From: Actinoplanes sandaracinus
GTDB lineage: Bacteria; Actinomycetota; Actinomycetes; Mycobacteriales; Micromonosporaceae
Assembly (NCBI RefSeq): GCF_030009775.1
Contig: NZ_JASCTH010000023.1
Span: 1-39,420, forward strand
Reading direction: 5' to 3'
DNA length: 39,420 nucleotides
The position numbers were made by a program, and so were the translations under genes. The notes beneath the pieces are model-generated. The model made no database searches, was not told where the DNA came from, and saw nothing but the letters and a program-made list of their open reading frames with translations. This document shows positions 22,881 through 30,771 of this stretch, piece by piece. Positions within the stretch are counted from its first letter, which is position 1. Each line of letters starts with the position of its first letter.

Positions 22881-22921
22881 CCTTCGCAGCGCAGCACCCC
22901 TCATCAGCTTGGGAGCACCCG

Positions 22922-23773
22922 ATGACCTCATCCGTCACCGTCGTCAAGTGTGGCGGCGGCCCATCGCTCGACCTCGAGGCGATCTGCCGGGACGTCGCCG
23001 CCCTGACCCGTGCCGACCAGCCAGTGGTGCTGGTGCACGGTGGCTCCGGGGAGTTGGACCGGCTCGCCGACCGCCTCGGCGTGCCGCAACGCCGGATGAC
23101 CACGCCGAGCGGTTCGTCCAGCCGATACACCGACCCGGCCACCCTCGAGGTGCTGTTGATGGCCCTGGTCGGCAAGGTCAAGCCTGGCCTGGTCGCCGGC
23201 CTGGCCCGGCACGGCGCCTCGGCAGTCGGCCTCACCGGCATGGACCATCGGCTGCTCGTGGCTCGTCGTACCGCCACCCACCGGGCCGTACTCGACGGCC
23301 GGACGGTACTGATCCGCGACGACCACAACGGCCGCATCCAGTCGGTCGACCCGACCATCGTGCGGCTGCTGGTCGACGCCGGCATCACCCCGGTGATCTC
23401 CCCGCCGGCGCTCGGCGAGGACGGGGGACCGGTCAACGTGGACGCCGATCGCGCGGCGGCGGCGGTGGCGGCGGCGCTGGCCACACCGACATGTCGCACC
23501 ACCCTCATCCTGCTCACCGCCGCGCCCGGCGTCCTGGCGGACCCGGGCGACGAGAGCTCGCTGCGCTCGGAGGTCGCGCTCGCCGCGACCGGCCCGGTCC
23601 TGCCCGAGGCGGTCGGCGGGATGACCGTCAAGTTGCAGGCCGCCCGGGACGCGCTGCGCGGCGGCGTGACCCGCGTCCTGGTCGCCGACGGCCGCCGCCC
23701 GGCGCCGGTGACCGATGCGCTCGCCGGCGCCGGCACGAGCATCACCACCGAACTGGTCGGGAGCCACCGATGA
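22922..23773 (+). CDS. lysZ: LysZ-type AmCP-amino acid kinase (amino acid kinase family)
   Basis: A 283-residue ArgB/LysZ-type kinase that phosphorylates the side-chain carboxylate of the LysW-bound amino acid. It begins VTVVKCGGG (phosphate-binding loop), has VLVHGGSGELD and VGLTGMDHRLL, then GITPVISPPAL and the nucleotide-site VNVDADRAAAAVAAAL, and ends with the conserved GGMTVKLQAARDAL helix. GGGAG stands before ATG 22922. Its stop overlaps the next NRPS gene start (ATGA), tying amino acid supply to the NRPS gene. Confidence 0.93.
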   Translation: MTSSVTVVKCGGGPSLDLEAICRDVAALTRADQPVVLVHGGSGELDRLADRLGVPQRRMTTPSGSSSRYTDPATLEVLLMALVGKVKPGLVAGLARHGASAVGLTGMDHRLLVARRTATHRAVLDGRTVLIRDDHNGRIQSVDPTIVRLLVDAGITPVISPPALGEDGGPVNVDADRAAAAVAAALATPTCRTTLILLTAAPGVLADPGDESSLRSEVALAATGPVLPEAVGGMTVKLQAARDALRGGVTRVLVADGRRPAPVTDALAGAGTSITTELVGSHR

Positions 23774-26700
23774 GCGCCGAGACCACCCCCCGGCGCGGCT
23801 TGGCCGAGACCCGTAAGACCCTGCTGGCGCTGCGCGAACGGCAGCGCACCGCGGCCCGCAGCACCACCGACGTGATCACTCCGGCAGACCGGGACCGAGC
23901 CCTGCCGCTCTCCTTCACCCAGCAGCGGCTTTGGTTCCTCGACCGGTGGGCGCCCGGCCAGCCGGTCTACAACTCACCGATCGCGCTGCTCCTGCGCGCC
24001 GACCTGGACCACGCGGCGCTGCAGCGTGCGCTGACCGCGCTGGTGGCCCGGCACGAGATCCTGCGCACCGTCTATCCCGAGGAGAACGGCGTGCCGTTCC
24101 AACGGGTCCAGCCGCCGGCGCCGGTGCCGCTGCCGGTGATCGACCTCACCGACGCCCCGACGGAGCGGGTGGACGCGCTGGTCGAGCAGCTCGCCCGGGA
24201 ACCGTTTGACCTGTCCACCGGGCCGGTGCTGCGGGCTACCCTGATCCGCCGCGCGCCCCGCGAGCACGTCCTGGTCCTGGCGATGCACCACATCGTGACC
24301 GACGGCTGGTCGACCGAGATCGTGACTCGTGAGCTGGTGGCGTTCTACCAGTCCGAGCGGGCCGGCCGGGACGCCGGACTCGGCGAGCTAGCGGTGCAGT
24401 ACGCCGACTACGCCGTCTGGCAGCGCGGCTGGCTCACCGGTGAGGTGCTGGACGGCCAGCTCAGCTACTGGCGGGACCGGCTGGCCGACCTGCCCTCGCT
24501 GGACATGCCGACGGACCGCCCCCGCCCGGCGGTGCCCACCCAACGCGGCACCACCCGTGAGACGTTGCTCGCGCCCGAGCTGCGCGACGCTCTGAACCGG
24601 CTCGCCCGGTCCGAACGGGTCACCCTGCTGACCACCGTCCTGGCCGCCTACACCGCGCTGATGTCGCGGTACACCGGGCAGGACGACATCGTGCTCGGCT
24701 CGGTCTTCTCCGGGCGTACCCGGCCGGGCACCGAGGAGCTGATCGGCTTCTTCGCCAACACCCTGGTGCTGCGTACCTCCACCGCCGGCGATCCGACCTT
24801 CCGGCAGCTTCTCGCGCGTACCCACGAGACCGTGATGGGCGCCCACTTCCACCAGGACCTGCCCTTCGGGCGGCTGGTCGAGGAGCTGCGGCCGGAGCGC
24901 GACCCCAGCCGCAACCCGCTCTTCCAGGCCTCGTTCACCCTGCAGCACGCCACCGTCGAAGCGGCCCGGGTGGGCGACATCGAGGTGGAGGGATACCCGC
25001 TGGACCTGGGCACCGCCCGGTTCGACCTCGCGGTGCAGCTCACCGAGATTCCGCAGGGGCTGCGGCTGTGGGCCGAGTTCTCCACCGAACTCTTCGACCC
25101 GGACCGCATCGAGCGGCTGTTCACGCACTATGACCGGATCCTGCAGGCGGTCACCGCGAACCCGGATCTGCGGCTCAGCGAGCTGCCGCTGCTGACCGAT
25201 CAGGAGCGCGACCGGTTGACCGCCGAGTGGAACGACACGGGCCGGCGGCTGCCCACCGACGATCGCTGCCTGCACCAGCTGTTCGAGGCGGCCGCCGACG
25301 CCCGGCCCGAGGCGCCGGCGTTGCGCTTCGAGCAGGATGGCGCGACCTATCGGGAGCTGGATCGGCGCGCCAACCAGCTGGCCTGGGCGCTGCGTGCGGC
25401 AGGGGTGGGGCCGGAGATCGTGACCGGGGTGCTGCTGGAGCGCGGACCGGCGATCCCGGCGGCGCTGCTCGGTGTCACCAAGGCGGGCGGGGCCTACCTG
25501 CCGCTCGACCCGGACCACCCGCCGACGCGGTGGGAGACGCTCCTCGCCGAGGCGCGGTCCACGGTGGTCGTGACGACGTCCGCCCGAGCCCGCGCGCTGC
25601 CCGCCGGGGTGACCGCCGTCTGCGTCGACGACCCGGCACTGGCCGAACACCCTGAGCACCGCCCGCCGCTGACGGTGCGCCCGGACAACCTGGCCTATGT
25701 GATCTTCACGTCCGGTTCGACCGGGCGGCCGAAGGGTGTGCAGGTCAGCCACCGCAGCATTGTCAACTTCACCACCGCAGTCACCGAGTTGTTCCGGATC
25801 GGCGACGGGGACCGTGTGCTGCAATTCGCCAACCCGGCCTTCGACGTGAGCCTTTTCGACTTCCTCAGCGCCCTGTGCAGCGGCGCGGAGCTGGTGCAGG
25901 CGCCGCGCGAGGTGCTGCTGGACCCTCAGCGGCTGACCGCGCTGATGCGCGACGCCGGGGTGACCGTCGCCGATCTGCCACCCGCGGTGCTCGGCCTGCT
26001 GGACCCGGCCGAGCTGCCCGCGCTGCGGACCCTGTTCGTCGGCCTGGAGGCGTTCCCCGGCGAGCTGGTCAACCGGTGGGTCAGCGATACCAGGGAATTC
26101 CACAACGGATACGGTCCGACCGAGGCGACCGTCGCGTGCATCGATCATCGGTGCCCGAACGAGCCGCACGACAGCATGCCGCCGATCGGGATGCCGTTGG
26201 CCAATTACCGCGCGTACGTGGTGGACCGGTACGGCAACCCGGTGCCGATGGGCGTACCCGGTGAGCTGTTGATCGGCGGGGTGGGGGTGGCCCGGGGTTA
26301 CGCCCACCGGCCCGCGCAGACCGCGGAACGTTTCGTGCCGGACGAGTTCGGCCCGCCCGGCGGTCGGCTCTACCGCACCGGTGACCTGGTGCGGATGCGC
26401 GTGGACGGCAACCTCGAGTTCCTCGGCCGGGTGGACGACCAGATCAAGATCCGTGGGCTGCGAGTGGAGCCCGGCGAGATCGAGGCCGCTCTGACCGCGC
26501 ACGAGCGGGTCGCCGCAGCTGCGGTGGTGGCGCACGGCAGCGGCGTGGAGGCCCGCCTGGTCGGCTATCTGACCACCGTGGACGACGGCGAGCTGGATCT
26601 CGACGACCTGCGGCGCTTCCTCGGTGACCGGTTGCCCGGCTACCTGGTGCCGGGCACTCTCATGGTCCTGCCGGAGCTGCCCCGGGGCGCCAGCGGCAAG

Positions 26701-27066
26701 CTGGACCGCAAGCGGCTGCCGGCGCCGGACGCCGGCTCGGCTCCGGTCGCGGCGGTGGCACCGTCGACACCGACCGAGCGGATGCTCGCCGATATCTGGC
26801 GAGACGTGCTGGCGATCAAGGGCACCGAGCTCTCGGTGCGGGACAACTTCTTCGCCGTCGGCGGCAACTCGTTGAAGATCACCCAGCTGGCCTCGCGGAT
26901 TCGCGACGCCTTCGGAGTGAGCCTGGATCTACGCGACCTCTTCACCCGGTGCACCATCGCCGAACTCGCCGACCTGGTCGAACAGGGCGAGCTGGCGGCG
27001 GTCGCCGACGACGAGCTGGCCGCCCTGCTGGCCGAGATCCAGCCGGGCCACGAGGAGGCGTCGTGA
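23770..27066 (+). CDS. NRPS module C-A-T
   Basis: A 1098-residue single-module NRPS. The condensation domain (about 45-470) has an intact HHIVTDG near residue 173. The adenylation domain (about 480-985) has TSGSTGRPKG near 647, NGYGPTEA, YRTGD and the final GKLDRKRLP lysine. The carrier domain has Ser near 1034 in GGNSLK. Specificity positions read D-V-F-D-F-G-G-V-A-K. The Asp at the 278-equivalent position could bind a second amine, but I do not recognise the code. Position after lysZ makes it a candidate to activate the AmCP-made diamino acid. An N-terminal helical stretch (ETRKTLLALRERQRT) may be a docking element. It overlaps the next gene by GTGA. Confidence 0.95.
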   Translation: MSAETTPRRGLAETRKTLLALRERQRTAARSTTDVITPADRDRALPLSFTQQRLWFLDRWAPGQPVYNSPIALLLRADLDHAALQRALTALVARHEILRTVYPEENGVPFQRVQPPAPVPLPVIDLTDAPTERVDALVEQLAREPFDLSTGPVLRATLIRRAPREHVLVLAMHHIVTDGWSTEIVTRELVAFYQSERAGRDAGLGELAVQYADYAVWQRGWLTGEVLDGQLSYWRDRLADLPSLDMPTDRPRPAVPTQRGTTRETLLAPELRDALNRLARSERVTLLTTVLAAYTALMSRYTGQDDIVLGSVFSGRTRPGTEELIGFFANTLVLRTSTAGDPTFRQLLARTHETVMGAHFHQDLPFGRLVEELRPERDPSRNPLFQASFTLQHATVEAARVGDIEVEGYPLDLGTARFDLAVQLTEIPQGLRLWAEFSTELFDPDRIERLFTHYDRILQAVTANPDLRLSELPLLTDQERDRLTAEWNDTGRRLPTDDRCLHQLFEAAADARPEAPALRFEQDGATYRELDRRANQLAWALRAAGVGPEIVTGVLLERGPAIPAALLGVTKAGGAYLPLDPDHPPTRWETLLAEARSTVVVTTSARARALPAGVTAVCVDDPALAEHPEHRPPLTVRPDNLAYVIFTSGSTGRPKGVQVSHRSIVNFTTAVTELFRIGDGDRVLQFANPAFDVSLFDFLSALCSGAELVQAPREVLLDPQRLTALMRDAGVTVADLPPAVLGLLDPAELPALRTLFVGLEAFPGELVNRWVSDTREFHNGYGPTEATVACIDHRCPNEPHDSMPPIGMPLANYRAYVVDRYGNPVPMGVPGELLIGGVGVARGYAHRPAQTAERFVPDEFGPPGGRLYRTGDLVRMRVDGNLEFLGRVDDQIKIRGLRVEPGEIEAALTAHERVAAAAVVAHGSGVEARLVGYLTTVDDGELDLDDLRRFLGDRLPGYLVPGTLMVLPELPRGASGKLDRKRLPAPDAGSAPVAAVAPSTPTERMLADIWRDVLAIKGTELSVRDNFFAVGGNSLKITQLASRIRDAFGVSLDLRDLFTRCTIAELADLVEQGELAAVADDELAALLAEIQPGHEEAS

Positions 27067-28235
27067 GCACCACGATCGAGCGGGACCCGCGGCTTACCGT
27101 TGCGCAGGAGCGGTTCCGCGACGACGTGCGCTCGATGCTCGCCGAGGACCGGGTCCGCCGTGCGGTCGACGACGTCGCGGTCTATCGCCCGGACCAGGAG
27201 GCCGCGCACTTAGACGTCTATCGCTGGCTGGGAGCGCGCGGCTGGCTGGCTCCCGGCTGGCCGGTCGAGTACGGCGGGCTGGGCCTGGGCCCGGTGGAGA
27301 GCGCCATCGTCACCGAGGAGATGGCCCTCGCCGGTGTGCCGGACGACGTGCACGTGCTGAGCGTGGACATCGTCGGCAGCTTCCTGCTGTTGGAGGGCAC
27401 CGAGGAGCAGCGCCGCCGGCACCTGCCGGCGATCGCTCGCGGCGAGCGGATAGCCACCGTGCTGTTCACCGAGCCGGACTGCGGCTCGGACCTGTCGGCG
27501 CTGACCACCCGGGCCGAGCCCGACGGCGACGGCTGGCGGCTGTACGGCTCAAAGATCTTCAACATGAAGTCGCGCTTCGGCGACGTGGCGCTCTGCGCGG
27601 CGCGCACCACCGACAGCGGTGTGGGCATGCACGGCATCACGCTGTTCCTGCTTCCGCTGCGCTCGGCCGGCGTGCACATCGAGCCGGTGCCGAGCATGGC
27701 CAACGACCGGTTCGACCTGGTCGTCATCGACGGTGTCCGGGTCACCCGGGCGGACGTGGTGGGCCGGGTCGACGACGGCTGGCGGTCGATCAACGACCTG
27801 CTGCAGCTGGAGCGGACCGGCATCGACTTTCACGCCAAGGCCCGTCGCCTGCTGGATCTGGTGATCCGTCGGGCCGCGCAGACCGGCCGGCTCGACGATC
27901 CGGCGTACGCACTGCCGCTGGCCGAGCTGGATGCCCGGTTAACCGCCGGGCGGGCGTTGTCCTGGCAGATGGTGCAGAACCTTGCCGAGGCGCGGCCGGA
28001 CCCGGTCGCCTCCGCGATGGCCAAGTGGTACGTCACCGAGCAGTTCCGGCCGATCCTGCACACCGCCATGGAGGTCGACGGCCTCGACGGCGCGCTCTCC
28101 GCCTGGGACGCGGACGCGCCCGGTCTCGGCCGGTTGGAGGCCCAATACCGGCTCGGACCGGTGCACCGGCTGGCCTCGGGAACCTCCGAGGTCATGCTCT
28201 ACCTGATCGCCACGAACGGACTGGGATTGCTGTGA
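27063..28235 (+). CDS. acyl-CoA dehydrogenase family flavoprotein, subunit 1
   Basis: A 390-residue acyl-CoA dehydrogenase fold. The FAD-site segment FTEPDCGSDLSALTTRA and NMKSRFGDVALCAART are clear. The usual catalytic Glu in the C-terminal YEGT motif is Ser here (LASGTSEV). A Glu at position 250 (LLQLERTGID) matches the helix-G base of isovaleryl-CoA dehydrogenase, so the protein may still be catalytic. It contains two rare TTA leucine codons (27210-27212, residue 50; 27939-27941, residue 293). It lies between an NRPS gene and a second dehydrogenase with four-base overlaps. A heteromeric dehydrogenase acting on a CoA- or carrier-bound chain or residue is likely. Confidence 0.9.
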   Translation: MSTTIERDPRLTVAQERFRDDVRSMLAEDRVRRAVDDVAVYRPDQEAAHLDVYRWLGARGWLAPGWPVEYGGLGLGPVESAIVTEEMALAGVPDDVHVLSVDIVGSFLLLEGTEEQRRRHLPAIARGERIATVLFTEPDCGSDLSALTTRAEPDGDGWRLYGSKIFNMKSRFGDVALCAARTTDSGVGMHGITLFLLPLRSAGVHIEPVPSMANDRFDLVVIDGVRVTRADVVGRVDDGWRSINDLLQLERTGIDFHAKARRLLDLVIRRAAQTGRLDDPAYALPLAELDARLTAGRALSWQMVQNLAEARPDPVASAMAKWYVTEQFRPILHTAMEVDGLDGALSAWDADAPGLGRLEAQYRLGPVHRLASGTSEVMLYLIATNGLGLL

Positions 28236-29377
28236 CCGTGACGAGCATCGCGCCCGAGACCGTACGGTCCGACCCGGAGCGCACGCGCCGGCGCGCCGAG
28301 GAACTCTTCGATCCGGACCTGAGCCCGGTGCTGCGCCGGCTCGGTCAGCGACCGCGCGGCGCGGCGGACGCAGCCACCCTGCACCCGGACGACGCTGCCG
28401 CCCGCGCCGATGTCGCGGACATGCTCGTCGAGCTGGGCTTCCTGGCGGCGGGCGAGGCCGGGCCGGCGGTCGCCGACCTTGTCGAGGTGGCCGAGCTGAT
28501 CGGTTCGGCGCTCTACCAGAGCCCGTTCCTCGACACCGTGACCGCGGCCGACCTGCTGGCGGCCGACCCGCGGTACGACGCCCTGCGCACCGAGATCGCC
28601 GCCGGCGAGCGGACCGTCGCGTTGGCCTGGCGCGAGGACGGCCGCGGTGAGCCGCACCATCCGGCGCCGCTGCGGCTGGACGCGGCCGGCCGCACGGTCA
28701 CCGGTGTGCGCCGCTTCGTGGCCTTCGCACCCGACGTCGACCTGCTGCTGGTGGTGGGGCGGGCCGGTGTCGAGGACCGGTTGGTGCTGATCGCGCCGGA
28801 CGCGCCCGGCGTGCGGCTGCGTCGGCAGGACGACATCGGCCGGGGCGACCTCTACGAGGTGACCTTCGACGCCGCCGCGGTCGCCGCGCCCGGATCCGGC
28901 CCGGCCGGTGAGCGCTATCCGCAGGCGCTGGCGCGGGCCCGGATCCGGCATGCGGCGTACCTCGCGGGCCTGGCCAGCGGCGCGATCGAGCTGTCGGCGC
29001 AGCGACTGCGAGACCGCACGGCGTTCGGCCGGCCGCTCGCGAGCATGCAGGCACTGGCGTTCCGGCTGGCCGCACTGGCCGCCGAGACCACCGCCGTGCT
29101 GGCCTTCGCCCGCGAAGCGGCGCAGCGTGCGGATCGGGGCGCCGATGTCCGGCTCGCCGGCGCGCAGGCCGCGTTCCTCGCCGCCGACGTGGCGCGTACC
29201 GCCTCGGCCGAGGCGGTGCACCTGCACGGAGCCTCCGGCATGACCGAGGGCTGCGATGCGCAGGTCTTCTACCGCCGGGCGGCCGTGGACGCGTCCTGGC
29301 TCGGCACACCCACCGGGCTGCGCATCGAGGCAGCCCGCCTGCTCGCGGCCGGGTATGCCGCGGAGAAGAGGGACTGA
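28232..29377 (+). CDS. acyl-CoA dehydrogenase family protein, subunit 2
   Basis: A 381-residue, more diverged member of the same family. The N-terminal domain and the middle beta domain are weakly conserved. The C-terminal helical domain is clear: RIRHAAYLAGLASGAIELS, RTAFGRPLASMQALAFRLA, AVHLHGASGMTEG. The position of the catalytic Glu reads WLGTP. With the preceding gene it resembles the two-subunit dehydrogenases in which one chain supplies most of the flavin site. The start GTG 28232 overlaps the previous stop. Confidence 0.87.
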   Translation: MTVTSIAPETVRSDPERTRRRAEELFDPDLSPVLRRLGQRPRGAADAATLHPDDAAARADVADMLVELGFLAAGEAGPAVADLVEVAELIGSALYQSPFLDTVTAADLLAADPRYDALRTEIAAGERTVALAWREDGRGEPHHPAPLRLDAAGRTVTGVRRFVAFAPDVDLLLVVGRAGVEDRLVLIAPDAPGVRLRRQDDIGRGDLYEVTFDAAAVAAPGSGPAGERYPQALARARIRHAAYLAGLASGAIELSAQRLRDRTAFGRPLASMQALAFRLAALAAETTAVLAFAREAAQRADRGADVRLAGAQAAFLAADVARTASAEAVHLHGASGMTEGCDAQVFYRRAAVDASWLGTPTGLRIEAARLLAAGYAAEKRD

Positions 29378-29378
29378 G

Positions 29379-30722
29379 ATGGCTCTGCGGCTTCCCACCG
29401 ACCCGGTCCCGCTCCTGCAGGACCTGATCCGGATCAACACCACGAACCCGCCCGGCGATGAGGGCGCCTGCGTCGCCTACGTGGCCGACCTGCTGACCGA
29501 TCTGGCGGACGTGGACGTCAAGGTGGTCGGCCCAAGCGCGTCCCGGACCAACCTGGTGGCCCGGTTCCCGGGGCGGGGCGAGGCTCCGCCTCTGCTGCTG
29601 CATGGTCACTCCGACGTGGTCCCGGTCACCGGGCAGCGGTGGACCCACCCACCGTTTGAGGGCAGCTTGATCGACGGCGAGGTCTGGGGCCGCGGCGCGA
29701 TCGACATGAAAGGCGGCCTGGCGATGATGCTGACCGCCCTGGGGCGCCTGCGCGCGGCGGGCGAGCGTCCGGCCGGCGACGTGGTGTTCGCGATGGTGGC
29801 CGACGAGGAGGACGGCAGCCGTGCCGGGGCGGGATATCTGGTCAAGAACCATCCCGAGTTGTTTCATGGCGTTCGGTACGCCATCGGCGAGGAGGGCGGC
29901 GCCGGCATCGAGTTGGGCGGGGTGCGGTTCCACCCGATCGTGGTGGCCGAGAAACGGGCCTGCTGGCTGCGGTTGACGATCACCGGACCGGGCGGCCACG
30001 GTTCCCGGCTGGCGCCGCCGGACACGCCGATGGCGCAGCTTGGCCGGATGCTGATGATGCTCAGCGGGGCACGCCTGCCGCGGCACCAGACCGCGGTCGC
30101 CGATCGCATGCTGGCCGAGCTGGCGCTGGGACTGCCCGACTCGCTGTCCCGGTCGGTGCGGCGGATGCGCGAGGACACCGCGCGCGACGACGTGCCGGTC
30201 GGTCTCCCGCTGGCGCAGGCGCTGGCGCTGGACTCGGTGTTGCGGCACACGGTCAACCCGACCATCGTCCGGACCACCGAGAAGATCAACGTGCTGCCCA
30301 GTGAGATCACCGTCGATCTGGACGGGCGGATCCTGCCCGGCGACTTCTCGGTCGACGACTTCGTCGGCGAGCTGCGCGACCTGATCGGCCCGCAGGCCGG
30401 CGTCGAGCTGCTCCTGGAAGGGTCGCGGGTCTATCCGGACCGGATCGCCGAGCCGGAGTTCGGCGGTCTCTACGACAGCATGGCCGCAATCCTCACCAAG
30501 ATGGACCCGGACGCGAGGCCGCTGCCGATGGTCAGTCCCGCCTCCACCGACGCCCGGCTCTTCGCCCAGCTCGGCATCCGCTGTTACGGCTGGCTGCCGA
30601 TGCGCCTGCCGGCGGGCAGCCCGCATCGCACCCTGCTGCACACCGCCGACGAGCGGATCCCGGTCGAGGCGCTGCAGTTCGGTGCAGGCTGCCTCACCGA
30701 GCTGCTGCGGACCTATCACTGA
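29379..30722 (+). CDS. M20 family metallopeptidase
   Basis: A 447-residue M20 peptidase (ArgE/DapE/carboxypeptidase G2-like), distinct from the LysK above. Motifs are LLLHGHSDVVPV, GRGAIDMKGG, ADEEDGS, AIGEEGG and a C-terminal His in SPHRTLLHTADE. A dimerisation domain begins after VAEKRACWLRLTITGPGGHGS. ATG 29379 follows the previous stop by one base. As LysW release is already covered by LysK, this enzyme may remove an N-acyl or N-acetyl group, or a protecting amino acid, from an intermediate. The GNAT and FAAL of the cluster would supply such groups; this is inference. Confidence 0.9.
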   Translation: MALRLPTDPVPLLQDLIRINTTNPPGDEGACVAYVADLLTDLADVDVKVVGPSASRTNLVARFPGRGEAPPLLLHGHSDVVPVTGQRWTHPPFEGSLIDGEVWGRGAIDMKGGLAMMLTALGRLRAAGERPAGDVVFAMVADEEDGSRAGAGYLVKNHPELFHGVRYAIGEEGGAGIELGGVRFHPIVVAEKRACWLRLTITGPGGHGSRLAPPDTPMAQLGRMLMMLSGARLPRHQTAVADRMLAELALGLPDSLSRSVRRMREDTARDDVPVGLPLAQALALDSVLRHTVNPTIVRTTEKINVLPSEITVDLDGRILPGDFSVDDFVGELRDLIGPQAGVELLLEGSRVYPDRIAEPEFGGLYDSMAAILTKMDPDARPLPMVSPASTDARLFAQLGIRCYGWLPMRLPAGSPHRTLLHTADERIPVEALQFGAGCLTELLRTYH

Positions 30723-30771
30723 CGGACCGGACATCCGGCGGACCTCAAGACCTTGCGGAAGGAGTGCAATC

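Noticed and set aside
22804..23769. Upstream extension of the NRPS C-A-T frame through lysZ
   Set aside because: The added ~320 residues are a second frame of lysZ; ATG 23770, overlapping the lysZ stop, is the real start.
24388..26535. 715-codon minus-strand frame inside the C-A-T NRPS gene
   Set aside because: It is a shadow of the NRPS reading frame; no homology and no start signal.
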